NCBI RefSeq assembly: GCF_016757755.1
Contig: NZ_CP068437.1
Coordinates: forward strand, 2,356,001 to 2,420,000
DNA: 64,000 bases
Direction of reading: 5' to 3'
From: Shewanella sp. KX20019
GTDB taxonomy: Bacteria; Pseudomonadota; Gammaproteobacteria; Enterobacterales; Shewanellaceae
The translations under genes and the position numbers were made by a program. Numbering within the stretch: position 1 is the stretch's first letter; the number at the start of each line of letters is the position of its first letter. The notes under the pieces are model-generated. The model was not told the origin of the DNA and ran no database searches. It saw nothing but the letters and a program-made list of their open reading frames with translations. This document shows positions 7,868 through 17,798 of this stretch, piece after piece.

Positions 7868-10171
7868 ATGTTAGATAAACTCGTAAATGGCATTGAAACC
7901 TATCTCTTCAGGCATCGCGCTTTCGTAATTTTCTTATTTGTTATTGCAACGCTATTTTTAGGCTTGCAAGCAAGCAACCTGAAAATGGATGCTGCTTTTG
8001 TAAAAAATATTCCACTCAACCATAGTTACATGAAAACCTATTTGAAACACCAGAAACAGTTTGGTGGTGCAAATAGCATTATGGTGGCGGTTGAAGACAC
8101 TAGCGGCAATATCTTTAACGCTAATTTTTTTGATTCACTCAAAAATGTGCATGATCAACTGTTTTTTATCCCTGGTGTTGATAGGGCACAGGTAAAATCA
8201 CTGTTTTCCCCTTCGACTCGTTTTACAGAAGTCGTCGAAGATGGTTTTGCCGGTGGTCCAGTTATCCCTGCTGACTTTACCACTACCGACCAAGGCTTAT
8301 CCATTGTGCGCGGCAATATTGAAAAAGCCGGTATTGTTGGTCGCCTGATTGCAGAGGATTACTCCGCTGCGATGGTGAGCGCCCAGTTGATGGATTTCGA
8401 TCCACAAACCGGTAAACCTCTCGATACGCTTGCGTTTGCTGAACAGTTGGAACAGGAGCTGAGAGCACAATACGAAACTGACGATATAAAAATTCATATT
8501 ATTGGTTTTGCCAAGATGGCTGGTGATGTTGCCGAAGGTGCCAAAGGCGTATTGCTGTTTTTCCTCATTGCCATTCTTGTCACCGCTGTCATGGTGTACT
8601 TTTTCTCTAAATCAATTGTGCTGACTGTTTTACCACTCGTGTGTAGTTTAATTGCTGTTGTGTGGCAACTTGGTTTGTTAACCGTTGTTGGTTTTGGCTT
8701 AGATCCTATGTCCATCTTGATACCATTCTTGGTATTTGCGATAGGAGTAAGTCATAGCGTACAGATGATTAACGCAGTTAAGCGCAGAGTGGGTGACGGA
8801 CAAAGTACTAAAGCTGCGGCTGCGTTAGCGTTCAGAAGTCTGTTGATCCCAGGTGGTGTGGCGCTGTTATCGGACACAATAGGATTTTTGACCCTTCTGG
8901 CGATTGATATCGGTATTATTCGCGAACTGGCAATTTCTGCGTCTCTAGGTGTCGCGGTCATTATTTTAACCAACCTGATTCTATTGCCACTTGTTATTTC
9001 TTATACCAATGTGCAAGCTCCACAGAGCAGCGCCGCGGTTAAAGTAAATAATATTTGGGTCAAGCTATCAAAGTTCGCAACGCCTAAATATGCAGTATGG
9101 GTATTGCTCATTACTACTGCTTTATATGCTGTAGGGTTACAGCAAGCGAATCAAATGAAAATCGGTGATCTTCAGGGCGGGGCACCCGCACTGCATTTAG
9201 ATTCTCGATATAATCAGGATACTTTCTTCATTACAGATAAGTTTTCAATTACCACAGATGTAATGACTATTATTGTAGAAGCATTCCCAGAAGCGTGTAC
9301 TTACCACTCGGTACTAACTCAAATTGATGAGTTTGAGTGGCAAGTGAGTAACACTGCAGGTGTTGAGTCGACTGCGAGCTTGGCTTCGGTAGCTAAAAGA
9401 GTCAACGCTGGCTTTAATGAAGGTAATCCGAAGTGGCAAGTCTTGCCTAGAAACACCGCAAGTCTTGTACAAGCGGTAGGGCGTGTACCCACAACTTCAG
9501 GTTTATTAAACAGTGATTGCTCCGTTATGCCTGTGTATCTTTTCCTAAAAGATCACAAAGCAGAAACCATTGAAGTCGTTATCGCCAAGGTTAATGAGCT
9601 GCAAACGAAGATGAATAATGAACAACTCATGTTCAGGTTAGCATCAGGCCCTGTCGGCGTCATGGCGGCAACTAACGAAGCGGTTGCTGAAGCCCAACTG
9701 CCAATGATGCTGTATGTCTATGGTGCTGTGTTTGTATTGTGCTTGATAAGCTTCCGCTCTTTACGTGCCACTATTGCGGTTATTTTACCTTTGTATGTGG
9801 TATCGACTTTAGCGCAAGCATTGATGACACAACTTGATATCGGTCTTGCGGTAAGTACTTTGCCGGTTATTGCTCTAGGCGTCGGTATTGGTGTTGATTA
9901 CGGGATCTATATTCTATCGACAATGGCGGTAAGGTTACGAGATGGTATGCCGGTACAGCAAGCGTACTATGAAGCATTAGTCGAGCGTGGCAGTGCGGTA
10001 ATATTTACCGGCTTAACACTTGCAATAGGCGTGAGCACTTGGTTCTTCTCTGCGCTTAAGTTCCAAATGGACATGGGTATATTGCTCACGTTTATGTTTT
10101 TAGTAAATATGTTAGGTGCCATAATTATCCTACCGGCAATAGCAGCGGTATTTTGGCGGCAACCCAAGTAA
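7868..10171 (+). CDS. RND/MMPL family transporter
   Basis: A 767-residue inner membrane protein of the hydrophobe/lipid-exporter branch of RND pumps (MMPL/HpnN-like), shorter than the drug-efflux AcrB class. It shows the internal duplication of the family: one membrane helix near the N-terminus (about 17-36), a periplasmic domain, a helix cluster at about 220-380, a second lone helix near 415, another periplasmic domain, and a final cluster at about 620-765. The helix GVGIGVDYGIYIL resembles the proton-relay region of MMPL proteins. Last gene of the DUF1302 operon, ending in a strong terminator. The family exports hydrophobic molecules; the substrate here cannot be read from sequence. Confidence 0.9.
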   Translation: MLDKLVNGIETYLFRHRAFVIFLFVIATLFLGLQASNLKMDAAFVKNIPLNHSYMKTYLKHQKQFGGANSIMVAVEDTSGNIFNANFFDSLKNVHDQLFFIPGVDRAQVKSLFSPSTRFTEVVEDGFAGGPVIPADFTTTDQGLSIVRGNIEKAGIVGRLIAEDYSAAMVSAQLMDFDPQTGKPLDTLAFAEQLEQELRAQYETDDIKIHIIGFAKMAGDVAEGAKGVLLFFLIAILVTAVMVYFFSKSIVLTVLPLVCSLIAVVWQLGLLTVVGFGLDPMSILIPFLVFAIGVSHSVQMINAVKRRVGDGQSTKAAAALAFRSLLIPGGVALLSDTIGFLTLLAIDIGIIRELAISASLGVAVIILTNLILLPLVISYTNVQAPQSSAAVKVNNIWVKLSKFATPKYAVWVLLITTALYAVGLQQANQMKIGDLQGGAPALHLDSRYNQDTFFITDKFSITTDVMTIIVEAFPEACTYHSVLTQIDEFEWQVSNTAGVESTASLASVAKRVNAGFNEGNPKWQVLPRNTASLVQAVGRVPTTSGLLNSDCSVMPVYLFLKDHKAETIEVVIAKVNELQTKMNNEQLMFRLASGPVGVMAATNEAVAEAQLPMMLYVYGAVFVLCLISFRSLRATIAVILPLYVVSTLAQALMTQLDIGLAVSTLPVIALGVGIGVDYGIYILSTMAVRLRDGMPVQQAYYEALVERGSAVIFTGLTLAIGVSTWFFSALKFQMDMGILLTFMFLVNMLGAIIILPAIAAVFWRQPK

Positions 10172-10177
10172 AGGCTG

Positions 10178-10209
10178 AAAAAAGAGAAGCGAAAGCTTCT
10201 CTTTTTTTT
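10178..10209 (+). terminator. Rho-independent terminator with GAAA tetraloop
   Basis: Stem AGAGAAGC / GCTTCTCT closed by a GAAA tetraloop, flanked by A and T runs. It ends the DUF1302-RND operon and, because of the A run, may also work from the other strand. Confidence 0.85.
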
Positions 10210-10341
10210 GCATAAAAAAACGCTATCAGCGATTGTTATTTCACCGGATAGCCATAAAAGCTGCGAAGCATTCTTTTTAGGAGGCACTACCACTAAAATA
10301 GTTCTCGAATTATGGCAGATTTAGTAATAGACTTCGCGCTA

Positions 10342-10353
10342 TGACCTAGGTCA
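10342..10353. promoter_or_regulatory. Palindrome upstream of gdhB, candidate operator
   Basis: TGACCTAGGTCA is a perfect 12-bp palindrome 80 bp before the dehydrogenase start. A further AGGTCA half-site follows at about 10367-10372. The layout suggests a dimeric regulator site, but I cannot name the regulator. Confidence 0.4.
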
Positions 10354-10432
10354 CAGAAATAGGCTCAGGTCAGATTTGAAGCATCCATAAAAATATAAAA
10401 GCGCTGCCATAGCCCCCTAAGGAAACAGCAAC

Positions 10433-13400
10433 ATGGCCTTGAAAGATGCAATGCCTTCAGTACTACTAGAAAATGTAGTCAACCTTATTCACTCTAAAGT
10501 ACCCAGTTCACAAGCAAAGCAAGTAGAACAGTTTGCGACTTGCCTATACGCGCATATGTCGAAAGATGACCTTAATGCCCGTAATGACAGCGACCTCTAT
10601 GGTGCTGTTTTGAGTCAGTGGAACGCCCTTAATAAAACATCCATTGGGGAAGGGCACATTCGTGTGTTTAACCCAAGCCAATCGAAACATGGTTGGGAGT
10701 CAACTCATTCGATCATTGAGATCATTCAGCCCGATATGCCTTTCTTAGTAGATTCTGTCGGTATGGCAATTAATCGACTGGGTATTACGGCACACATGAT
10801 GCTCCATACTCCCATGGCGATTGAGCGTAAAGATGGCTCAGTGATCCGAGTCAGTTATAGCGCTGATGAACAAGCTGATGTTGATAAAGTTGCTGTATTT
10901 TTAATTGAAATCGATAGACAAAGCAGCGAAGCGGATATAAAAGCGTTAACCAAAGAGATTGAGTCTATTATTGCCGACGTCGCTGCATCAGTACAAGATT
11001 GGGACGTTATGTCTGCCAAGTTGGGCGAGACGATAAACGAACTGGCTAGTCGACCATACCCCGGCACGAAAGAAGAGCTAAGTGAAACGACTAAATTTCT
11101 TGAGTACCTCAATAACCACCACTTTACCTTACTAGGTTACAGACGTTACGATTTACGTAAAGTGGAAGGTGATTTAGAGTTGGTAGCAGACAAGAGTACA
11201 AGTTTAGGCTTGATGACAAAGTCCGCAAAAACCAATACCGAAACCGGCTTATTACTGTCTAACTTCTCAGAAAGTGCCCGTAAAGAAGCGCTTGATAGCA
11301 GTTTGTTGGTATTGACTAAAAGTAGCGAAAAGAGCCGTGTTCATCGCCCAGCTTACGTAGATTATATCGGCGTAAAACGTTTCGATGAAGAGGGGAATGT
11401 TATTGGCGAAGACCGCTTTATTGGTCTGTACGCATCTAACCTGTATAACCGCAGCCCTCGTGAAATTCCACTGCTTGCTGAAAAAGTGCAGCGCGTGCTT
11501 GATCGCTCAGGCCTAGCGCCTCGTTCTCACGATTATAAAGCATTGATGCATATTCTTGAGACGTTACCGCGTGATGAACTCATTCAAGCAAATGTTAAAG
11601 AGCTTGCTCGTGTTGCACACGGCGTGCTTGAGATGCAAGATCGCGACAAACTAAAACTGTTTGTCAGAAAAGATGGTTTTGGCCGCTTCCTATCTTGCTT
11701 AGTATATGTGTCTAAAGAGCGTTACAACACTAAGTTACGTGAAGATACCCAGCGGATTTTGGCTCAACATTTTAATAGTAGTGAAGATGTTGAGTTTACA
11801 ACATATTTTTCAGAGTCAACCTTGGCTCGCACTCATTACATTATCAAAGTTGATAACAATAATATGGATGTCGATGTGGCAGCGATAGAAAATAATTTGA
11901 CTGAAGCAGCTCGCTCTTGGGAAGACAAACTGGGTAGTGCTTTAATTAGTGCTCAAGGTGAAGAAATTGGAACAAGCCTGATTAAGAGTTACGTCGATGC
12001 GTTTCCTCGTAGCTATAAAGAAGATGTATTGCCAAGTTCTTCTGTCGTTGATATTCAACATCTTGAAGCGTTAGATGATGATCATAAGCTAGGCATGTTG
12101 TTTTATCAGCCGCAGGAAACAGCACTTAAAAATAGCAAAGTGCGTTTAAAACTATTCCATAAAGACGAGCCGATTCATCTTTCTGACGTGTTACCTATGT
12201 TGGAAAACTTTGGATTACGGGTCATTAATGAGCGTCCATATGAAGTGATTACCGCAGACGGTGATACTTATTGGATCCTAGATTTCTTAATGACAACTCA
12301 AGCAGTTGCCACTGATAATTTGGCTGATAGCCAAGAGCGATTCCAAACTGCATTGTCGCAAGTTTGGAGAAAAGAGCTTGAAGATGATGGCTTTAACCGC
12401 TTGGTATTATCAACCAGTTTGACAGGGCGCGAAGTCTCCGTACTGCGAGCCTACGCTAAATATATGCGTCAAATTGACTCTACCTTTAGCCAAGCTTACA
12501 TCGAAGAAACTTTTTCGAGCTATCCTCAAATAGCTGATTTACTCGTTAAAATGTACATTCGTAAATTCAACCCAAAGTTGAAAACACGTACATTAAACAA
12601 ATTTATTGAGCAGATTGATCTTCGTCTCGATGACGTTTCAAGCTTAGATGATGACAGAATTATTCGTCGCTATCTTGATTTAATCAATGCAACCAATCGT
12701 ACTAACTTCTATCAAGTTTCCGCTTCTGGTAGCCCTAAATCATATATCTCTTTCAAGTTCGAACCGGAACTTATCCCTGAGATGCCAAAGCCATTACCTA
12801 AGTATGAAATTTTCGTCTATTCCCCTCGGGTTGAAGGTGTTCATCTACGCGGCGGAAAAGTGGCACGTGGTGGACTGCGTTGGTCTGACAGACGAGAAGA
12901 TTTCCGCACCGAAGTGCTTGGCCTAGTGAAAGCACAGCAAGTTAAGAACACTGTAATTGTTCCTGTCGGTGCTAAAGGTGGTTTTGTTTGTAAGCAACTG
13001 CCGACAGATGGCGGTCGCGAAGCCTTTTTTGCCGAGGGACAAGAGTGTTACCGATTGTTCATTCGCGGCTTGCTCGACATTAGCGATAACATTATTAATG
13101 GCGAAGTGGTTGCTCCTGAAAATGTCGTTATACACGACGAAGATGACCCATATTTAGTGGTTGCAGCCGATAAGGGTACCGCTACATTCTCTGATATCGC
13201 TAACGAAATCGCTGAAGAGTATAACTTTTGGTTAGGTGATGCATTCGCTTCTGGTGGCAGTAACGGTTATGACCACAAGAAGATGGGAATTACCGCCCGC
13301 GGCGCTTGGGAATCCGTTAAGCGTCACTTCCGCGAAATGGGCGTTAATTGCCAAACGACAGACTTTAGCTGTGTAGCAGTTGGAGACATGGCGGGTGATG

Positions 13401-15277
13401 TATTTGGTAATGGTATGTTGCTGTCTAAGCATACACGCTTAGTAGCAGCATTTAACCATATGCATATCTTTATAGACCCAAATCCAGATGCAGCGACGAG
13501 TTATGTTGAACGTGAGCGCTTATTCGCATTGCCTCGTTCAAGTTGGGAAGATTACAACGCTGAGTTAATCTCAAAAGGCGGCGGCATATTCCTACGTTCT
13601 GCTAAATCGATTCCACTGTCTGCAGAAATGAAGAAGATGTTAGGCACTCAAAAGGCCTCGATGCCACCGCTCGAGTTGCTCAAAGAGTTACTAAAAATGC
13701 AGGTCGATTTGATCTGGAATGGCGGTATTGGCACTTATGTTAAAGCAACAAAGGAGACCCATGCAGAAGTGGGCGACCGCGCCAACGATGCTATCCGTGT
13801 CAACGGCACCGAAGTTAGAGCCAAAATTATTGGTGAAGGTGGCAACTTAGGTTGTACTCAATTGGGTCGTATTGAATACTGCGCTAATGGCGGCCGTATG
13901 AATACTGATTTTGTTGATAACGTCGGTGGTGTTGATTGTTCTGATAACGAAGTCAATATTAAGATCTTGCTTAATGCGCTAGTCGCTGATGGTGAAATGA
14001 CTGTTAAGCAGCGTAACCGTTTGTTGGTCGAGATGACCGACGAAGTCAGTCGTATCGTGCTGCAAGACTGTAAAGATCAGACCCGTACAATCTCTGTTAC
14101 TCAAGTGCGTGGGGCTGAGCAGTTAAAAGAGCAGATCCGTTTTATCCATTACCTCGAAAAAGCAGATAAGCTAGACAGAGCGCTTGAGTTCTTGCCTAAT
14201 GAAGATGAGCTTGCAGAACGCTTAGTTAATGGTAAGTCGCTGACTCGCCCTGAGCTTTCTGTACTTGTTGCTTACGCAAAGATGGTTCTTAAAGAGCAGT
14301 TATTAACGACTGAGATCACTGAAGACAGTTTCTTAAGTCAGTTACTTATCGAATACTTCCCTAAGCAGTTGCAAGAGAAGTACACCGACAATATGGCTGC
14401 ACACCCATTGCGTGGTGAAATTATAGCAACTTCGTTAGCCAATGAACTCGTTAATGATATGGGCCTTAATTTCGTACAACGTATGCAAGATGAGACTGGT
14501 GCCTCAGTAGCAGAAGCTGCTATTTGCTATACTATGGCTCGCGAAGTGTTTGGTTTAGCAGATTTAACTAAGTCAATTACTGATCTAAATGGCATTATTC
14601 CGGCAGTTGTACAGTGCGAAATGTTGCATCAGTTACGACGTAATATTCGTCGTGCTAGCCGTTGGTTCCTACGTCATCGTAACCGTAATCTAAATATTGA
14701 ACAGACGATTGAGTTCTTTAGACCTGTTTTTGATGAGCTTAAAGCGAATGTGCATCAATATATGGTTAATGATGAAGTCGCTGGCATACGCGCAGAGTCT
14801 GATGCACTGATTAAAGAGGGTGTACCAGAAGATGTAGCAATGGTGGTCGCTAACGTTAGTACACTATTTTCTGCGTTAGATATTGCACAGATTTGTGATC
14901 TTGAAGCCAAACCGGTTCCGTTGGTTGCTGAAACTTACTTTAAGTTAGGCGCGAGCGTTGATCTGCATTGGTTCCTCGAGCAAATTAGTGCACAACCAGT
15001 ATCGAATCACTGGCAAGCACTGGCAAGAGCAGCATTTAGAGAGGAGCTTGATTGGCAACAGCGTTCACTAAGTTCTGTGGTATTACGAACTTGTACTGAA
15101 AGCTGTGATGCTAACAAGATCATTTCAGAGTGGATTGAATTGAATCAAGGCTTGTTGGAACGTTGGTTCCATATGCTGGCTGATTTCAAAACTTCGCAAA
15201 GCCATGAGTTTGCAAAGTTCTCTGTAGCCCTACGTGAACTTAATCTTTTGATCCTTCACTGTGAAGGTCAAAAGTAA
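10433..15277 (+). CDS. gdhB: NAD-specific glutamate dehydrogenase, large (180-kDa) class
   Basis: Catalyses oxidative deamination of glutamate to 2-oxoglutarate and ammonia with NAD+, feeding amino-acid carbon into the TCA cycle. At 1614 residues it matches the very long bacterial class rather than the 450-residue hexameric enzymes. The catalytic core begins near residue 806 with GGKVARGGLRWSDRREDFRT and continues with VGAKGGFVCK; the nucleotide-binding part is near 1140 (IIGEGGNLGCTQLGR). The long N-terminal region corresponds to the family's regulatory domains. Start ATG 10433 follows AAGGAAACAGCAAC. It is monocistronic, with a palindromic candidate operator upstream and a terminator downstream. 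Confidence 0.95.
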   Translation: MALKDAMPSVLLENVVNLIHSKVPSSQAKQVEQFATCLYAHMSKDDLNARNDSDLYGAVLSQWNALNKTSIGEGHIRVFNPSQSKHGWESTHSIIEIIQPDMPFLVDSVGMAINRLGITAHMMLHTPMAIERKDGSVIRVSYSADEQADVDKVAVFLIEIDRQSSEADIKALTKEIESIIADVAASVQDWDVMSAKLGETINELASRPYPGTKEELSETTKFLEYLNNHHFTLLGYRRYDLRKVEGDLELVADKSTSLGLMTKSAKTNTETGLLLSNFSESARKEALDSSLLVLTKSSEKSRVHRPAYVDYIGVKRFDEEGNVIGEDRFIGLYASNLYNRSPREIPLLAEKVQRVLDRSGLAPRSHDYKALMHILETLPRDELIQANVKELARVAHGVLEMQDRDKLKLFVRKDGFGRFLSCLVYVSKERYNTKLREDTQRILAQHFNSSEDVEFTTYFSESTLARTHYIIKVDNNNMDVDVAAIENNLTEAARSWEDKLGSALISAQGEEIGTSLIKSYVDAFPRSYKEDVLPSSSVVDIQHLEALDDDHKLGMLFYQPQETALKNSKVRLKLFHKDEPIHLSDVLPMLENFGLRVINERPYEVITADGDTYWILDFLMTTQAVATDNLADSQERFQTALSQVWRKELEDDGFNRLVLSTSLTGREVSVLRAYAKYMRQIDSTFSQAYIEETFSSYPQIADLLVKMYIRKFNPKLKTRTLNKFIEQIDLRLDDVSSLDDDRIIRRYLDLINATNRTNFYQVSASGSPKSYISFKFEPELIPEMPKPLPKYEIFVYSPRVEGVHLRGGKVARGGLRWSDRREDFRTEVLGLVKAQQVKNTVIVPVGAKGGFVCKQLPTDGGREAFFAEGQECYRLFIRGLLDISDNIINGEVVAPENVVIHDEDDPYLVVAADKGTATFSDIANEIAEEYNFWLGDAFASGGSNGYDHKKMGITARGAWESVKRHFREMGVNCQTTDFSCVAVGDMAGDVFGNGMLLSKHTRLVAAFNHMHIFIDPNPDAATSYVERERLFALPRSSWEDYNAELISKGGGIFLRSAKSIPLSAEMKKMLGTQKASMPPLELLKELLKMQVDLIWNGGIGTYVKATKETHAEVGDRANDAIRVNGTEVRAKIIGEGGNLGCTQLGRIEYCANGGRMNTDFVDNVGGVDCSDNEVNIKILLNALVADGEMTVKQRNRLLVEMTDEVSRIVLQDCKDQTRTISVTQVRGAEQLKEQIRFIHYLEKADKLDRALEFLPNEDELAERLVNGKSLTRPELSVLVAYAKMVLKEQLLTTEITEDSFLSQLLIEYFPKQLQEKYTDNMAAHPLRGEIIATSLANELVNDMGLNFVQRMQDETGASVAEAAICYTMAREVFGLADLTKSITDLNGIIPAVVQCEMLHQLRRNIRRASRWFLRHRNRNLNIEQTIEFFRPVFDELKANVHQYMVNDEVAGIRAESDALIKEGVPEDVAMVVANVSTLFSALDIAQICDLEAKPVPLVAETYFKLGASVDLHWFLEQISAQPVSNHWQALARAAFREELDWQQRSLSSVVLRTCTESCDANKIISEWIELNQGLLERWFHMLADFKTSQSHEFAKFSVALRELNLLILHCEGQK

Positions 15278-15294
15278 TCTGATATAAATCAGAG

Positions 15295-15320
15295 GCCCTG
15301 GCAATTGCCGGGGCTTTTTT
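15295..15320 (+). terminator. Rho-independent terminator after gdhB
   Basis: An 8-bp stem (GCCCTGGC / GCCGGGGC, one T-G pair) with an AATT loop is followed by six T. It lies only 22 bp before the pyrD start, so pyrD needs its own promoter or readthrough. Confidence 0.85.
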
Positions 15321-15336
15321 CGGTCTAGGAGAAAGC

Positions 15337-16356
15337 ATGTTTTATAAAATAGCACAAAAGTTCATGTTTCAGATGGATCCTGAAGTCGCCCATAATTTGG
15401 CGATCGGCAGTTTAAAAGCTACGGGCCATTCGCCCCTAAACTGCTTCTATGCACAGAAAATTAAACTAGCCCCGGTGACTATGATGGGACTGACATTTCC
15501 AAACCCAGTCGGTCTAGCTGCGGGAATGGATAAAGATGGCGAATGTATTGATGCTTTTTATGCGATGGGATTTGGTCACATCGAAGTTGGTACAGTTACG
15601 CCACGGCCTCAACCAGGCAATGAGCAACCAAGGTTGTTTAGACTTAAACCTGCTAAGGCTATTATCAATCGAATGGGCTTTAACAATAAAGGCGTCGATA
15701 GTTTAGTTGAGAATCTGAAAGCGGTAAAATCAGCTGCGATGGTTGGTGTTAATATAGGCAAGAATAAGGACACACCAGTTGAGCTTGGAAAAGACGATTA
15801 TTTAACCTGTATGGATAAAGTTTATCCCTATGCAGCCTATATAGCGATAAATATTTCTTCACCAAATACTCCCGGTTTACGATCGCTACAATATGGAGAT
15901 CTGCTAGATGATCTTTTAGGATCACTTAAGCAAAAGCAAAAAGATCTCGCCGAAAAGCATGGTAAATATGTACCGATAGCATTGAAAATCGCACCGGATC
16001 TTTCGAGCGAAGAGATTGAAAAGATTGCAGATTCACTTATTCGTAATGAATTTGATGCAGCAATTGCAACCAACACTACGTTAACTCGTGATGGTGTTAG
16101 TGGGTTGCTTAATGCCAATGAAGCTGGCGGTTTGAGTGGTAAGCCATTGAATTCATTGTCTACTGTAGTAATTAAACTGCTTGCTGATTGCCTCAAAGGT
16201 CAAATCCCTATTATTGGGGTCGGTGGTATTAATTGTGCTGCGGATGCTTTAGATAAATTAGATGCTGGCGCTCAAATGGTACAAATTTATTCTGGCTTTA
16301 TTTATCAAGGCCCGCAATTAATAAAAGATATAGTGGAAGCGTATCGTATAAAATAG
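15337..16356 (+). CDS. pyrD: Dihydroorotate dehydrogenase (quinone), class 2
   Basis: PyrD oxidises dihydroorotate to orotate in pyrimidine synthesis, passing electrons through FMN to the membrane quinone pool. The 339-residue length and the N-terminal amphipathic extension (MFYKIAQKFMFQMDPEVAH) place it in the membrane-bound class 2. The substrate-loop motif NRMGFNNKG, the NISSPNTPGLR segment carrying the active-site Ser region, and the phosphate-binding IIGVGGI near the C-terminus are all present. RBS AGGAG precedes ATG 15337. zapC follows, the order seen in E. coli. Confidence 0.97.
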   Translation: MFYKIAQKFMFQMDPEVAHNLAIGSLKATGHSPLNCFYAQKIKLAPVTMMGLTFPNPVGLAAGMDKDGECIDAFYAMGFGHIEVGTVTPRPQPGNEQPRLFRLKPAKAIINRMGFNNKGVDSLVENLKAVKSAAMVGVNIGKNKDTPVELGKDDYLTCMDKVYPYAAYIAINISSPNTPGLRSLQYGDLLDDLLGSLKQKQKDLAEKHGKYVPIALKIAPDLSSEEIEKIADSLIRNEFDAAIATNTTLTRDGVSGLLNANEAGGLSGKPLNSLSTVVIKLLADCLKGQIPIIGVGGINCAADALDKLDAGAQMVQIYSGFIYQGPQLIKDIVEAYRIK

Positions 16357-16392
16357 CAGCATTACGAACGTTAATTAATATACTTCTTAAGG

Positions 16393-16438
16393 AAACGATC
16401 ATTTGGATCTAGTAATAGATCTCAATGATCGTTTTTTA
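16393..16438 (+). terminator. Rho-independent terminator after pyrD
   Basis: An 11-bp outer stem (AAACGATCATT / AATGATCGTTT) with an inner GATCT/AGATC stem, then a T run. It separates pyrD from zapC. Confidence 0.8.
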
Positions 16439-16531
16439 TTTTATATGATCGTGATTTTCGTTTTAAATTTATTTTGATATTGATGAAATTATCATCTATT
16501 ATCCAGTTGTATCTAAATAAAGGTAAACGTT

Positions 16532-17065
16532 ATGTTATTAATGCCAACAAGGGAATGGCAATGGGGATATAATGAAACATATGGTGTATTAACTGTTTCG
16601 TTAGACAGTGATATGGAATTTCTATCACCATATAAATTAAAGTCCCTAATACCTGATGCCAAAATTAAAACTGAGTTTAGCGTTGAACACGCTAAGTTCT
16701 ATATTGCTTTGGTTGATCGTTTATCAAAAACACTTTCGCTCAACGATGCACTCATTGTCCAAATAGCACTGAACGCTACGGCTGGACATTTTTTATTAAA
16801 ACCCCAAATGCCCAAATCTTGGTTTTTCGAAGTGTCACACGAATGTGTGTATAGTGGTATAGGCAAGATTTTCCAGTTGAGAACCTGTCAACATACTGTG
16901 CCTGCAATGGTTATAGAATCCGGATTACAAGCATCATTGGTGATGATCTTGTCTCAAGAGTGTCGCTTGACAGATTCAAAAACGTTAACTCAATTTGAAA
17001 CAATTAAAGTCATGCATAATCGTTTAGCGCCTTTGGCTGTAGAGAGAAAAATAAACGCAGCTTAA
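16532..17065 (+). CDS. zapC: Cell division protein ZapC
   Basis: ZapC (YcbW) is a cytoplasmic FtsZ-associated protein that bundles FtsZ protofilaments and stabilises the Z ring. The 177-residue length, the N-terminus (MLLMPTREWQWGYNE) and its place directly after pyrD agree with the family. No membrane segment or signal peptide is visible, as expected. ATG 16532 has AAAGGTAAACGTT upstream. In E. coli ycbX separates zapC from rlmL; here a convergent cyclophilin gene occupies that place. Identification rests on the N-terminal sequence and synteny together. Confidence 0.9.
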   Translation: MLLMPTREWQWGYNETYGVLTVSLDSDMEFLSPYKLKSLIPDAKIKTEFSVEHAKFYIALVDRLSKTLSLNDALIVQIALNATAGHFLLKPQMPKSWFFEVSHECVYSGIGKIFQLRTCQHTVPAMVIESGLQASLVMILSQECRLTDSKTLTQFETIKVMHNRLAPLAVERKINAA

Positions 17066-17119
17066 TCAGCATAGAGTTAATTGTAACAATAAGCATTCTT
17101 TTTTGATCTAGAATCAATA

Positions 17120-17163
17120 AAAAAACCGGGATCTGACTAATTATCAGTTCCCGGTTTTTTTAT
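17120..17163. terminator. Bidirectional terminator between zapC and the cyclophilin gene
   Basis: Stem AAAAACCGGG / CCCGGTTTTT with an inner CTGA/TCAG pair. The A run on one side and T run on the other let it serve both convergent genes. Confidence 0.85.
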
Positions 17164-17201
17164 TGTTAAAGCTAAGTAACTAGAGATTAGTTATTTGCTT
17201 A

Positions 17202-17798
17202 TTAACTTGTTGGGCAGCTAACTTCGGCAACAGTATCAATAGTAATTTCGTCAACCGGAACATCATTCCCAAGAGTAGGTACAATACTGATTTGATCAGC
17301 GATATCCATACCACTAATCACTTGACCAAATACTGCATAACCTGCATTTGACGCTGACGCATCTAAGTGTGGGTTATCTAATACATTGATAAAAAATTGC
17401 GATGTGGCTGAGTCTGGGTTAGTCGTTCGCGCCATTGCAATGGTGTTGCGTTCATTACTGATCCCGACACTTGCTTCATTAATGATAGGGTCATTAGTCG
17501 GTTTAGAAACAAGCCCAGTGGTGAAGCCGCCACCTTGGATCATGAAGTTGTTGATGGTTCGATGGAAAAGAGTGCCATCGTAAAATCCTGAATCAACATA
17601 GTCTTTAAAATTTTGTCCCGTAACCGGCGTATTGGTTAGATCAATAGCGAGTGTCATATCGCCTTTGTTTGTCGACATTAAATAGCACACATCAGCTTTT
17701 AAGGCGGGTACGACTGTAGGCGGCTCTGGTGTATCTGAACTATCTGAGCCACAAGCGGTAATGGTTAGACAGGCTAATAGTGGAAACATTTTTTTCAT
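17202..17798 (-). CDS. Cyclophilin-type peptidyl-prolyl isomerase, predicted lipoprotein
   Basis: A 198-residue protein with a lipoprotein signal (MKKMFPLLACLTITACGSDSSD; lipobox ITAC, Cys16). The mature part is a cyclophilin domain: FHRTINNFMIQGGGF holds the active-site Arg and Phe region, and FGQVISGMD is the typical C-terminal strand. It should catalyse proline isomerisation during folding of envelope proteins while tethered to a membrane. The core resembles PpiA/PpiB but is anchored, with an acidic Pro-rich linker. It lies convergent to zapC. Catalytic family is certain; cellular target is unknown. Confidence 0.92.
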   Translation of the reverse strand: MKKMFPLLACLTITACGSDSSDTPEPPTVVPALKADVCYLMSTNKGDMTLAIDLTNTPVTGQNFKDYVDSGFYDGTLFHRTINNFMIQGGGFTTGLVSKPTNDPIINEASVGISNERNTIAMARTTNPDSATSQFFINVLDNPHLDASASNAGYAVFGQVISGMDIADQISIVPTLGNDVPVDEITIDTVAEVSCPTS

